Assembly: GCA_012861695.1 (NCBI GenBank)
Contig: JAAOOA010000060.1
Location: 5,926,683 to 5,990,682 of the forward strand
Origin: Trematomus loennbergii
Taxonomy: Eukaryota; Chordata; Actinopteri; Perciformes; Nototheniidae
Reading direction: 5' to 3'
DNA: 64,000 bases
The first letter of the stretch is position 1; every line of letters begins with the position of its first letter. The notes under the pieces are model-generated. The model was not told where the DNA came from and did not search any database. It worked only from the letters and a program-made list of their open reading frames with translations. The position numbers and the translations under genes are program-made. Shown here piece after piece: positions 33,893 to 47,322 of the stretch.

Positions 33893-35263
33893 CAGGGGTT
33901 CTCAAACTTTTTGTTTATGCGGACCACTATTTATTATCAAGGATTTCCGCGGGCAGACGACAGAGAGACGCGGCAGAGTGTGCTGACTTTTCTAACAACA
34001 ACACGTAAGGTGCTTCGCTCGCGCGCCACACATACACACACCTCCCGGTCCTGGGAGTCTGCAAGGGGCGGCAGGAGCGGGGCTGTCAGCATCAGCTTGT
34101 AGATGGTATTTTAAACTCGATGCGCTCTGAAACTACGGGGCGGCCGAGGACAAAAAATACACATGCTTTAATCGCGTTAAAATAATTAGTGGCGTTTAAT
34201 TTTTTTATTAACGCGTTAACTTGACAGCCCTAATATTATTATAACAAAAAGTCTTGTATCAATACCAATACTGTATCAAAAAGTTTTCATAAAGAAATAC
34301 TTCTTACCTCTCGTCAATCACAAACAAAGGGTCCTCCACTCCATCATCACTCTCTGACCGGAGGATGAACTGCCTTCCTCTTCCTCCTCCATGTCAAAAA
34401 ACAAGCTTATAGCTTGACTCACGTTCAGAGTTCTCTTCATCATAGTTGAATCTTCAAAACTCTAAATCTAACTATATCTAAATTCTCAATGTTTGTCTGT
34501 CACTTTACTTCAATCGCCGTCTCCACTGTCTGTCTTCGTATATCTTCGTCTTTCTCCATTTCCCGCCGTCTCTCTTCGGTTTCCCGCCGTCCCTCTTCGT
34601 CTCGTTCAGGATCCAGTCACAGAGGGCGCTGTTGAGCCGAGGTCTCTGAGCTTGATGGCCAGCTTGGAGGGCACAATGGTATTGAATGCTGAACTTAGTC
34701 GACGCTCGTGAACTGTCAACAGGAGGGCGGGGGGAGCCTCGCTGCGGGAAGCAGTGTTGATCTCTTTCACCTGTCAGCGCAACTTACATGATGCCGTTTC
34801 AACAAATTTAAATAATTGGTTTAAACAGCATTATAATAATGACGGCCGTCCGTTCTGTGATTCTCCAGAACACACAGTTGGCCAGTCCGCCCCTGTGTAG
34901 CATATTATTTTCGATGAGAGATGAGCAGATCGCCACTGGGCTTTCAACTAAAGACACAGCCACGCAAAAACTGCGGCATTCGTACAGCTCCTTATGCGTA
35001 GCCTGCTGCAATGTGTGAAGTGCGGGCGCGCTCCGGCAGCACTACACCCCTGATCGTTTCACCAAGGAGGAAAGCAGCAGAAAGTCGACTGGAGTTAAAG
35101 AGAGCGTGGCTGCGTTGCGTGCATGGCTTCCTTCTGCAGGTAACGGGGAGACGCACTCGCGGTCTCGTTCAGGATCCGAAAATAAAATTGTAATATTTTG
35201 CACACTTATTCCACTTATTCCTAGTGTGCCACTGGTTACGGTGCCAGGGGTTGCCGACCCCTG
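33893..35263. mobile_element. Mosaic region with hAT termini
   Basis: A hAT-like left terminus CAGGGGTTCTCAAAC starts at 33893 and a right terminus GTTGCCGACCCCTG ends at 35263. The flanking octamers do not match (CCCTAGTG and GTCTAAAG), so these may be ends of different insertions. About 34150-34234 is the end of another family (TTAACGCGTTAAC, then TTGACAGCCCTA). 34550-34610 recurs at 35695-35745. Confidence 0.45.
34318..34432 (-). pseudogene. Possible piggyBac-like transposase first exon
   Basis: The minus strand reads MMKRTLNVSQAISLFFDMEE and an acidic/serine stretch, then after a frameshift SDDGVEDPLFVIDE up to a GTAAGA donor. A short basic start followed by an acidic exon resembles the N-terminus of fish piggyBac (PGBD4-like) transposases. 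Nothing of the catalytic domain is present, so this is weak. Confidence 0.25.
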
Positions 35264-35340
35264 GTCTAAAGTCATAAAAAGCTACATAACACACAAGGAC
35301 GGGTAATAACCAGAAAAGCATGACATGGGACCTTTAAGCA
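35264..35340. repeat. TTAA-type MITE right-end fragment
   Basis: 'catgacatgggacctttaa' is the right end of the family at 15467-16205. From 35340 to 40050 I see no gene; the stretch is unique-looking AT-rich DNA, apart from a weak LINE-like frame at about 37262-37345 (FSHYAPICWNRLPEDQRF). Confidence 0.55.
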
Positions 35341-38300
35341 CAGTCTGGCAGTTGTATGGGCATTGCACTATGGTAGTTGTTATTTGCACATTGTTAATCA
35401 TGGGCAATGCATCCTTAAATTGTATAACTGTGAGGTGTTATAAAATTGTGCTGCACTCTGGAGACAGAGAACACTACTACACTTGTGAAAAGGCCTATTT
35501 GTGAAAGGTCCAAGTGTTTTTTTTAAGGTAAAAAGAAACAGCATAATGGGATGCGCAGTACTAGTAGAGAACAAAATATGTAAAGCACTTTTTTGTTAAT
35601 TTATGATTTACTGCATATAAGGAATAAAACAAAATCCTCTGTCGTACCATATTGAATTGTATAATTATTTTGGGTTAGGGTTAGTCCCTCTCCATTTCCG
35701 CCGTCTCTCTTCGGTTCCCGCCGTCCCTCTTCGTCTCTTTTCGTCTCGCTTCGTATCACTCCGTTTACCTGATTACCTCACCCCCTCCCTGGTAAATACA
35801 TCCTGTTGAGCAGGATCTACAGTTTCCAGTATTTTCCGTTTCGTAAAATGATCAAATACGGCGAAGATATTAAAATATGTGCTTCCATTTTTCATACTTT
35901 TGAGCTTTTTAACTTTATATCATCGTATCTCCGTGTTTACTGGGCATGAAACAAAGACTGGCATATAGTTTCAAGCCAGTACTTTCGACGGAAACACACA
36001 GCAATGTTGTCCGGACTCTTGTTTTTATGCGGCACCGGCTTGAACAGGTCATGTGATCTGATCATGCCGGCGTGACGGTCGACTCCAAAGGGTTAAATGT
36101 TTTTATTTATCAAGGTCAAAGACGTGGTCTCCTCATACAAGAACATCTGTGATAATTCTGAGTTAATGACATCAAGTAAATGTCTGAGGGGAACAACTTG
36201 ATTCTCCATCTATTTACCTTACATTATACCCATTTGTTCTCATTTCAATAACACTGTAAATCCTCTGGTGCATTTCAATTTAGGTGCGAGAGAATACATC
36301 TGCGGTGTGCCTCTCAATTGGTCAGCATATGGCTGCCTTGACAGTGTCGATGCATCATTTGACAGAAGGAGGAGGCTCGGGCAGAAGCATCTCGCATCGG
36401 AAGACAAACTATAAAGGCACAAGTGTTTAAAATGCCGGGGCAGTAAATGCAAGCATCTGAAAAGCAATTGATTGGGCCACCACTGCTGTCTGAATCACAA
36501 TTTCATCTGTTTACCTCTGTTTCAGCCCGGGACACCGTGATGAAATAAGGGAACAGTTACCTAGCGCTGAGGTCCCAAACACATTACACTGCTGCACCTC
36601 GCTCATTTTAAACAGTTCCATGTACATCCCTTCCTTAACTCCACTAAGTTCACAGTTTACTTTTTCACCTCAAGTTTGCTTTCTTAAAATGCACCAAAAA
36701 CACATTACTTTTATAGGGGAGAGTAGGGAAGGTTGAGCACATTTTTACCTATTTTGTCCTCTAGGCAAGGAAAATTAGATCGAAGTCAAATGACAACTAC
36801 AACCTTTACTTCAGGGTGTCTTCTGTCAATCAATATGATAATAATGCATCTATCACAATCTCTTGAGTTCCTTGGCCACAAAGTCAGACAGGAAGAAGAG
36901 CTGAGAAAAGGTAGATCCCATAAGATTGAGAAGGCCTTAAGAACCCCCTTTGAAGCCATGGACCCCCAGTTGGGTACAACAAGGCTAGACTATTAACTAT
37001 TAGTTACACTCTCCTTTCTGGTTTACCAAATAAAACAATAAATCTAGTTTGTGTGCAATAAATAAGACAAAAGCGGTGCACATATTTCACCAATGTTAAG
37101 GTCTTAACATTGTTACATTTGAGCTTTCCTATTAAATGATTCTACTTTTTATAAAGCACTAAATAGCCATGCAATACCTCTCAGAAAAGCTTTTGGTTTA
37201 TGTATCGTGAATGCTCCTTAGATCATCCTGTTCTATTCATATAGCTTTTAAATAAAGCAACAAAAACATCTGACAAAGCGACTTTCAGCCATTACGCTCC
37301 AATTTGCTGGAACAGACTTCCAGAGGATCAAAGATTCACTAGTCTTTTCAGCTTTTTGTGTTCTGTCTGTGCTTTTTAACATAGCAAGAAAGTGCCTCCA
37401 ATCATACAAGATAGTTTTTCTGGCACAATTGTACCCCCTTAATGTCATGTTTGGGGTCCATTAGATCATAGCCTTTCTGCACGGTCCTTTCACATACACA
37501 GCTTGACGTAACCCTTGCCGTTTGTCCAGCTTTTCTCATGGCTTTTGCTAGACTTACAGCATATTGCATCAATGACACTACATCAAACTTCTGCTTAAAT
37601 TATTGTTCTTTTAGTCACTCATTTTTGCCTGCTTTGCCTACCCTCAAAAGACATTGATCTTGCTGTTCTTCAGAGTACGGCGGACTTCACATATCTAATC
37701 TATCTTTTCACCTCTCTACAAGGAAGGTCAAATGAGAGTCAGGATTGCCTCGGTAATTTAATCGTGTGAATGTTCAGTGCTGAGATCGGTAAACATGAGC
37801 AGCTGACATAAACCCAAGTGAGTTTAGTCCATGAGATTTGAACCACAGTATTTTTGTCAACATAGAGAGAATTGCTGAGTTGATTCAGTCATAATATATA
37901 AATATATATATATAGGGAACAGAAAATAGAGTGGCAACAGCATGTGATATAGAAAGGTAGAATGACTTAAGACAAACGTATTGTTTTGTAAATTGTTTGC
38001 AAGGTCCTGTTTAAGATGTCTGTGTTGCAACATGAACCCATTGAAAGGTTGCCCACTGTTGTAAGAGTCTTATTTCTACCACCTCTAGAGAAATAATGAA
38101 AAGGGGAAGATAGTGGAAATGAAGCATGATTCCCTATCATTGTCCTCTTCTACCCTATGTTAGAATACACACATGCACTCTTACCAGTGCTGCCCTTAAG
38201 CATGTTTGCTGTTATTGAGACCGTATCACAGAAAGGATGACACAAACTCAATTTACCTTGATCCTCTTTGTGCACAGTGGATTATACGCCAGTATCAATG

Positions 38301-40061
38301 CGTCGTAAGAGATGTAAGAGTTCTCTTGTGCAATTTTACAATGCCTGAAGAAGGAAGCCAAGAAAATGAACTGTATTGCAGGTTACTGATTCAGTGTTGT
38401 AGCATACTGCTGTGTTTTCAGCAGTCACTTATTATCAATCCAGTGGTGAATAACCTTTAATCCGTCCAATATGACATTGTCAGTCAAATTTGTTGAGCAG
38501 ACAGCCCTATTGTCAACACATGTCATTAAGTGAAACAGCAGCATACTTTCCAGATGTTTTCAACTGCAGTGGCAAATGAGAGGGACTTCCCATTATTTTG
38601 AAACCCAAACAGTCTACAAAATGTCCCATTGGGTGGAAAGCGCATTGCCTGAAATTCACCTCTTTTTGAAAGGAACAGAAGCAACATGGCTTATTGTTTA
38701 ACAGAATGACGTCATCAGACTGTCTGGGTTATTTTTTCAACTATGTCTAAATAAGGATCCACAGAGGGTGGGGGAAGGGAAGGTTTGATGACATCATCCT
38801 GAATTAGCCATGTGCTTTGTTGTTGCAGGGAGAGTGTATTTTTAAAGTAATAGGCGTTCAGAACAATGGGTGTTTATTTTTGGGATTGTTGGAAACATTT
38901 GATTTCATATTTTCCAGACCATGGGGTTTTAAAACAATGGGCCATCAAAATAATGGAAGAGCACCAATGCTAGAAATGGAACACATCAGTGGCCCCAGGT
39001 CAAAGTGGACAGACAAAACAGCAAATGTTATAGTTTGTGAATGTATGTCTTACATTTTCTGTTGAGGTGTTTAGTACACATGAGTATCTGGGCCTGCATG
39101 AGGTGTCCACTTTACCTCAGCATGTACACCATTGTGCGTTCCAAAAACTGCAAAAACACGGTGAAACAACATGATGACCCCTATCCAAAGAGCAGAATCA
39201 GAGTCAATAAATGAATTATGTAAGGTTATGTAATATCTGTGATTATATAAAGAGATTGTAGAGATTGGAGGTTAAGTTTGACACTTTTTATTCAATCTGT
39301 TCCTATTTATACAAATAGCAATGTTCCGGGTGGGAAGTGCTTCTTTGCACTATAAATGCTGGGAGTAAGGTAATTGCTTGAACAAAACAAGAACTCTGTA
39401 CAATATACAGTAGAGCTAACCAGAAACCTTGACATTTACAGTACTTGTCTTGTATAGAGTTAATGTAAAGTTTTTAATGAAGGAACTAATATCACATAGA
39501 TGTCACCCTACCAGTTGATGTTGCTATTGGACAAACTTTGTAATGTTATGTTTTATGAGATCAGAGAAGAGGCTCTTTCAAGCAAGCCCCAACGGAATGG
39601 CCAGAAGCTGATGCAAAATATTATTAGTGGCCAAACAGCGGTACTACAACTTCCGTATCAGCATGTGACGTCACTGGGACCAAAAACCCCCTTTCCCATT
39701 GACTATATAAACTAAATAAACTACCCAGCATGAACACTTTTATAGCCCTTATTGAATCATTAGGTTTTAAAAGTTGTTAAATGCTTCAAAAGCTGATTCC
39801 AGTTTTATTTTCTCTTCCATTTATCTATGGGACAGCCAGGCATGTCGGGACATTTGTGACGTTTTGCTCTCAAGAGTCGGACCATTTGTGCATCATGCGC
39901 CAATGAGCATCTCTCATAGGAATGAATGAGGCCCACCTGCAACTGTATACAGTTCTTATAATACATCAATGCTTTCAAGTCCTTTTCCCTCAGCATGCTT
40001 TATGTTAGGCAGCTTTGCTCTGAGTGTCTGCAAGTGAATATAGGATGAGGACCTTGTAGAT

Positions 40062-41227
40062 CAGGGGTATTCAACTAAAATTCAACGAGGTCCAGTTAGA
40101 GAAAATCTCCCCATGCAAAGGTCCGGAACATCAAAATGTCTAACTTGCTTTATGAATTAGTGTGATATATATTGAAGTAGCATGTAGCTTTATCAACGTC
40201 TGCATGTAATCAACAACCGACTGCCATCAAATAAAGAAAGTACAATTCATAAACAACAATATTTATTGTCAATTAACATTGAACTATACAGATATACAGT
40301 AAAATACTGTGGATATGTGTAATGTTCCTCTCGGCTGCATTTAAAAATAGAGAAAATAAATAAAATAGCTTTTGAAAATGTGTGCATCTTAAAAGTGCTT
40401 AATTTGAGATCAATCAAATAAAGTGTAGCAGCAGCGCTTGAGTTTCCCTTTTTCTTTGTTACCTTTTCACACGATTATAGAACAATATCAGTCTTTACAC
40501 ATCATAACAATTGAACATTTTAAAGTTTCTCTTTCTTTCCCTCTTATATTGCAGTCCCTCACTCACTTTTTTGTATTCAGTGCGAGAATTGAGCTGGAGC
40601 TTGTCCTGCCAGGAGTTTAAATCTGGGCTGAAATTGTCAGGGCCATTCTCATACACACATGGAGGTGCTCATTGGTTAGCCTGCGCTGGAAAATATTTAT
40701 TTTTTGTGACCTCAGTTCTGACTTGAGAGGGAATGTTTCACTTTGTGTTTTGTCTCATAGTGGCGTTTTGGCACTTTTAATGAGCGCTACGGTCTCTGAA
40801 TGAGACACACTGGTTCTGTGCTCCCAGTGGGCAGGATGAACATGAATGAGTCCGTCCACTCAGGGTTAAAAGCTTGTTCTCACTGTCCACTTTCTCTTCT
40901 TGGAGAGGGCCATGTGTAATTATTTGTCTCTCCCTGTCTGCCGCTAACACGCCTGTTCACTCTCCTCTCCGCTTCTCTCCCTGTATCGCTAATTATTCTC
41001 TTACTCACTTTCCTCTCCTCTTCTCTCTGCCGCGCTCTCGTCTCTTCTTCTGTGTTTCTCTCCCTTTATCGCTCACTCGTCTCTTTCGCCCCCTGTCGGC
41101 GGAAGTTAAAATAGAATCGCCCCGTCAAAATTGAAATCCCTATTAATGTATTGATTATAGGTCCGGGTCCGTATAGGTCGGCATCTGGGTCCGGATCCGG
41201 CCGCGGTCCGCCTGTTGCCGACCCCTG
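40062..41227. mobile_element. hAT-type MITE
   Basis: It starts CAGGGGTATTCAAC and ends GTTGCCGACCCCTG, and is flanked by a perfect 8-bp repeat TTGTAGAT (40054-40061 and 41228-41235). It has no transposase. The interior has C/T-rich tracts only. Confidence 0.88.
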
Positions 41228-41981
41228 TTGTAGATGTTCCATACTTTCATGGTTAACAGTCTTGACCAAGGGTTACACATCTTTGTATTGCCCCCTCTAT
41301 GGGTGCCTGAGCGTGTGCATCGGTGCCTTCCAAAGAGCAGCATGCAGTAAATCCATGACTAGTTAAACATAAAGTAACATAACCAAGGGCGTCACTTTTG
41401 TGTTGAAAAGTGGTGGGTATATAAGGGCTTGGATAAAAAATTAATATATATATATCCTACATGTAATTCATGTGCATGTAATATGTGTATTGGTATAGAG
41501 GTAGATAATTATGGTGGGTCTAGAAAAATGCATCAGCAAAAGAACATCCATATGCATTATTAAAAGAGTATAATTTGTTAACCTTACTTTTGGTGCATTA
41601 TTTTGTCATTAAAGAATCAGTATATAATCAGCTGATGGTAATTTTTTTGACAATGCAGATGTGTTTCTTCTATATTTACATTATCTTGTCTGCAGTCTTA
41701 TTGCACAAACAAACTTTTTCGATCTATCTCAATACATTTTGAATCAGTCATAACTACCAGTAATGTTAAAATATTCATTGTTTTAGATGTGCATCCATAT
41801 GTGCGATGGTCTACATCCATATATTGTGAACCTGTGAAACATCATTATTAATTAATGCTAAATATTGCAGAAAGGAGCAGAGAGAGAAGCATATGTGCAA
41901 TTAGTAATTCATTATACCATTCACACAGCAAGTTTAGATGTGAGTGTCCATTGGAAACAAATGACAGAGAATCGCTTAATG

Positions 41982-44592
41982 CAGTGGTTCCCAAACTGTG
42001 TGCCGCGGCACACTGGTGTGCCGTGAGGCAAGTCCGGGTGTGCCGTGGGATTTTGTGACAACCATACGTTATTATTGCAATATACAACTACACAAAAATA
42101 ATTATTTTTTAATTTACTATATCGTACTTTGTATGCACTCATTTCATAATACAGAGGCAAACTCTATACCTAAAAACAATTCTTTAAAAAAATCCTCACG
42201 GAACCCCATATTTCGCAGGTAACGCAGTTGCAGGTGGGAATTATACGACCGTGACACACGAAGGCTGAAGGACAACATTAAAACAAAGAAACACGCAAGA
42301 GGGAAAATGGAGCGCTTTCTTGTGCGGAGCAAACCACCAACCACCAGTGCAGAGACTGCCGACAACCCACCACCGAAAGAAAAGAGGAAAAAAACTGTCA
42401 GCAGACAGTATCATGAAGTTACCTGTCTTATGGCTTCAGTTGGACCGGGATGGCAACAATCCTCAACCCGAGTGCGTCGTCTGTCGGGAGAAGTTAGCTA
42501 ATGCGAACATGGTTCCAAGCAAGCTGAAGAGGCACTTGGAAACCAAACATCCCTTCCATGTTCAGAGAAACTTGGCCTACTTCATAAGAGCGCGGGATCT
42601 GAACCAGAGGCAGCAAGACCGTTTGTTGGATTGTGTGAAAGTGTCTGAAAAGGCAATGGAGGCTAGTTACATGCTAGCGGAGCTCATTGCAAAGCAGAAG
42701 AAACCTCACACAATAGCGGAGACACTCATCCTCCCCGCTTGCAAAAAAATTGTAGGTATCATGCTGGGTCCAGATGCCGCAAATGAGCTATCCAAAGTGC
42801 CGTCGTCTGATAATACCATCAAAAGAAGAATCGACGACATGTCAGAAGACATTGAGCAACAATTGACAGAGAAACTGCAGGCGAGCGGCAGATTTTCCCT
42901 ACAAATAGACGAATCTACTGACATAAGTGGGGCTGCCCAACTTCTGGCAAACGTCAGATATGTTGATGCTGACTCTATCAAAGAGACGTTTTTCTTCTGC
43001 AAAGAAATGGAAAGCCATACTACGGGAGAAGAAATATTCAGGGTAACTCATAACTATTTAAAAGAGAACAGTCTGACCTGGAATATGTGCGTCAGTATTT
43101 GCACAGATGGTGCAGCAAGCATGACGGGGAGAGTGAAAGGATTTATTGCTAAGGTGAGAGCACAAAACCCACATATCGTCACAAACCACTGCATTTTGCA
43201 TAGAGAGGCATTAGTTGCCAAAACCATGCCCCCGGAGTTGACTGAGGTGCTGAATCAGGCTGTGCAGATGGTGAATTACATAAATCAAGGCCCCTGAAAT
43301 CTCGCCTCTTCTCCCAGCTGTGCGCCGAGATGGGAGCCGACCACCAAAGCCTGATCCTCCACACAGAGGTACGTTGGCTGTCACGGGGGAAAGTCCTATC
43401 CCGTCTTTATGAGCTTCGGGAAGAGCTTTTGGATTTTTCACGTGAACACGCTGTCCCACATAAAGACAAGCTCGCGGATGAGAGGTGGTGCGCCAGGCTG
43501 GCTTACCTCGCTGACATATTTGGGCATCTCAACGAGTTAAACGCCAAGCTTCAGGGCAGGAATGAAAACATTTTAACATCCACAGACAAGATTCGGGGGT
43601 TTATGGGCAAACTTATCCTGTGGCGCGAGGCTTTGGAACAGGGCTCCATGGACATGTTCCCGCTGGCATCAGCTGTGCCGCAGGCAGCAAGGGAGCGCGC
43701 TGTATATGCCGAACACCTTCAGACCTTAAAAGAGAGGTTTGACCGCTATTTTCCACATGTGGCTGACATCGAGGACTATGACTGGATCCGAGACCCATTC
43801 CACCCGGAACTCTCATCAGAAAAGCTCACTATGAAAGAGAGAGAGGAGTTCGCAGAGCTCCGTGTGGACCGCACACTGAAACTCAAATTTAGTGAGCTCC
43901 CACTGGATCAGTTTTGGTTGGCTTCTGCATCGGAGTACCCAAGCATCTCCCACCACGCGATTGAGCAACTTCTTCTTTTTCCCTACCTACCTGTGTGAGT
44001 TGGCGTTCTCTACTCTGGTTTACATGAAGAACAACAGGAGGTCACGGCTCTCTGTTGAACAGGACTTGCGAGTGGCCCTCTCCTCAGTGCCACCAAGGAT
44101 TAAAAAATCTGCGCGCCCCGACAGGCACATGTATCTCACTAATTTGTAAGTCGGCAAAAATATTTACAATAGCACATGTTTCTATGTGATTGCTGAAATG
44201 TTACATTTATAATTTGTAGTTCAGGACCATGGACAGTGCAGCTTCCTTGCATTGACAGTTCTCTGTGCTGAATTTCTGCTGAGTTTCCTTTGCCTCATTT
44301 TTTATTGTGTGACCTGTCTGGTTTAAATGAGTGTGTTGCTGCTTTGATGAAGCCTAATTTCATAAAGTTTCAAATTAATTGAAATATTTCGTTAATAAAT
44401 ATTTCATGAGTAATATAGTTGTCTTTGTCACATTTTATTTGGCATTAGTAAATAATGATGCACATTTACAGATATTTTACATGATATGAGTGATAACACG
44501 TGTTATATGGGCTATTTTGCACAATAGGTGTGCCTTGAGATTTTTTTTTGTCCTTTGGTGTGCCTTGGGCCCAAAAGGTTTGGGAACCACTG
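41982..44592 (+). mobile_element. Near-complete hAT transposon (ZBED type)
   Basis: It starts CAGTGGTTCCCAAACTGTG and ends with the inverse GTTTGGGAACCACTG, flanked by a perfect 8-bp repeat GCTTAATG (41974-41981 and 44593-44600). At 2.6 kb with one single-exon transposase gene it has the size and layout of an autonomous hAT element. Near both ends short GTGTGCCGTG/GTGTGCCTTG motifs recur and may be subterminal binding sites. Confidence 0.95.
42307..44149 (+). pseudogene. hAT transposase with BED zinc finger (ZBED5/SCAND3-like), frameshifted
   Basis: From ATG at 42307 the frame reads MERFLVRSKPPTTSAE and KKTVSRQYHE. Frameshifts between about 42415 and 42455 lead to a BED finger (C52-x2-C55 of the second frame, CVVCREKL, then KLKRHLETKH). 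The catalytic core follows: SLQIDESTDISGAAQLL (first D), CTDGAASMTGRVKGF (second D) and NHCILHREALVAK. A frameshift at about 43285 precedes SRLFSQLCAEMGADHQSL and TEVRWLSRGKVLSRLYEL. Another in a T run near 43973 precedes CELAFSTLVYMKNNRRSRL, the C-terminal dimerisation region, ending TNL at a stop. The domains are complete but four small indels kill the gene. It is unlikely to be a domesticated ZBED gene because it still sits within intact termini. Confidence 0.92.
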
Positions 44593-45994
44593 GCTTAATG
44601 TACCTGATGTGCTTTGGAACCACATTAAAGTAAATTCAATCTGCATTTATTACCTGATGATGATTTGTACATCAAACAGAACTGTCTTTGTATCTATCAT
44701 GTATAAAAACCATAACAAAATAAACGTTTTGATTGCTTATTCTGTATGAACTTTTATGCAAGCCATTATACACACATTCCGACTTCACAGTTATATTTGT
44801 AGGCCTAAATGCTCTGTGTCTTCTTTTGATCACTTGTTGATGGCTTTCAAAGATGCTTTTAGGTCCATTAATAATTCACTACTGTAGATGGAGATTTAGA
44901 GGCTCTACATGGGGAAAATAATTCAGTGTATATTAGCCCATCCTTCAGTGCTGTAGGAGCGCGGCCTCGCGGGTTACACATGCTTTGACATCAATCTAGG
45001 ATTCATCAGTTTGTTTGTATCGGATAAAAGGTTTAGATAGAAAAGGGAAACTGGTAGAAATTGAGATTTCTCTGAATCCACAGTCAGACATCTAGAGTTT
45101 CTTTCACCTCTTTCCTTATGTTTATGTTTAGAATTTTCTTCGAAATTATTAAACACCCAACGTGTTAAAGGTCTTGGTTTACCAACTGCAACAGTGTATG
45201 GTTGGCATTGTGGTCTTTTTCCATTACGGTAAAGTCAGATATTTTACATGATATGAGTGATAACACGTGTTATACGGGCTATTTTGCACAATAGGTGTGC
45301 CTTGAGATTTTTTTTTGTCCTTTGGTGTGCCTTGGGCCCAAAAAGTTTGGGAACCACTGGCTTAATGTACCTGATGTGCTTTGGAACCACATTAAAGTCA
45401 ATTCAATCTGCATTTATTACCTGATGATGATTTGTACATCAAACAGAACTGTCTTTGTATCTATCATGTGTAAAACCATAACAAAATAAACGTTTTGATT
45501 GCTTATTCTGTATGAACTTTTATGCAAGCCATTATACACACATTCCGACTTCACAGTTATATTTGTAGGCTTAAATGCTCTGTGTCTTCTTTGATCACTT
45601 GTTGATGGCTTTCAAAGATGCTTTTAGGTCCATTAATAATTCACTAGATGGAGATTTAGAGGCTCTACATGGGGAAAATAATTCAGTGTATATTAGCCCA
45701 TCCTTCAGTGCTGTAGGAGCGCGGCCTCGCGGGTTACACATGCTTTGACATCAATCTAGGATTCATCAGTTTGTTTGTATCGGATAAAAGGTTTAGATAG
45801 AAAAGGGAAACTGGTAGAAATTGAGATTTCTCTGAATCCACAGTCAGACATCTAGAGTTTCTTTCACCTCTTTCCTTATGTTTGTTTAGAATTTTCTTCG
45901 AAATTATTAAACAACCAACGTGTTAAAGGTCTTGGTTTACCAACTGCAACAGTGTATGGTTGGCATTGTGGTCTTTTTCCATTACGGTAAAGTC
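44470..45994. repeat. 767-bp near-identical tandem duplication
   Basis: 44470-45236 is repeated at 45237-45994, with a few substitutions and small deletions (for example CACTACTGTAGATGG against CACTAGATGG). The unit includes the last ~120 bp of the hAT element, one target-site copy and downstream unique sequence. It happened after the hAT insertion. The rest of 45995-46300 shows nothing. Confidence 0.95.
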
Positions 45995-46310
45995 TTGTCC
46001 TCAACACCTAGTCTAGTGGGAACTATCACAGAAAAAGTTTTGAGTACTTTGCCAGGTGTGCTTTTATTTCTGTTTGTCTGTTGCCTCACAAACGTTCAAG
46101 ATACAGTCACAAAAAATGCAGAACAGGTATGTCGTTGAGATCAACATAAAGGCCAAGCTCGAAGTGTGTTAGTGTTGAAGCAAAGGTCAGAAAAAGAGGT
46201 GTTGGAAGTGAAAAAAGCCCCCCCACCCCACACTTTGTCCTCCGGGCCATTTCGACATTGCGGCTTTTGTAAACGCAAGATGGTCAATGGTAAACTGTTT
46301 TCATTAACAG

Positions 46311-47322
46311 TAGAGATGGGGGAGTCCTGATTCATCCGGATCATTAACCCGGATCCTAGTAATGACCTGGGAGTGACGAATCTCCCCTCTCCATTAACCC
46401 AAGTCCTTTGAGTCCTACACCTGGTGACGTACAAATTAAAACTATAAATTGCTCCACTCGCTACTCTCCTTATAACATGTAATCACATTACAACATACCC
46501 CAGTCTGTCTGCCTAGCCTTTAGCAAGTAGGATAGCTGCCAGAAGTTATCGTTTGGCTCAGGGGTCGCGGATCAGTGAAACTTCCTGCAGACTCTTGGGG
46601 ACTCAGAGCCGTAACCGTAGCAGATCCAGAGATCCAGAGATCCAGACTCATCATGCACGAGTCAACAGCAGACTCAGATTAGCAAATCCTGACTGACTGA
46701 ATCAAGGAAACTTCCTTCACTGTGCAAAACATAGCAGACTCGTGCAGACTCTGAGCCATAACCGTAGCGGATCCAGAGATCCGGCTCTTCATGCACGAGT
46801 CAACAACAGACTCAGATTCAGGTGAGCGGACTGAATGAGTGGATTACTCCACACAGTGCGAAACAGCAAACAGTTTCGGACTCGTCATGGTTTTCAGACT
46901 CAGTGTCAGCTCTGTTTGTGATAACGTAGATGCATACTGTGCACAGATCATTTGACGACTTCACCCAGTCAAGTGTAAGAAGCCAAATACTGCAATAAAC
47001 AAGCATTAAGACACAAACGTTGTTAGATCATGTTTTGTGTAGCGGAGGTTAATGTAATGTTAGTTTAATATGCTCGTGAAATGCAAATCTCAAGTGACAA
47101 ATTCAAAATTACAAATACACAAACAGTGGACTGCCGCCCTCACTAGTAGCTCTAAAAATTGAATTTATTTGAAGTTGGAGACTATGGGCTCCTGTTTCAC
47201 CGGTAGGATTTCTACGCTCTTGGTGACTCATATGAATCAAATGACTCGTATGATCCGGATCTCTTCAATGACTGACTCAGAAGACCTTGAGTCCGTAAAA
47301 GGATCTGGATTTGCCATCTCTA
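46311..47322. mobile_element. hAT-type MITE
   Basis: It begins TAGAGATGGGGGAGTC and ends TTGCCATCTCTA, flanked by a perfect 8-bp ATTAACAG (46303-46310 and 47323-47330). Inside, a block with 'cagatccagagatccagag' and 'catgcacgagtcaac' is duplicated (about 46560-46690 and 46730-46815). No coding sequence is seen. 47330-48370 has no gene. Confidence 0.88.

Noticed and set aside
42706..43459. Minus-strand frames of 61-98 codons opposite the hAT transposase
   Set aside because: They are shadows of the real plus-strand coding sequence with no features of their own.
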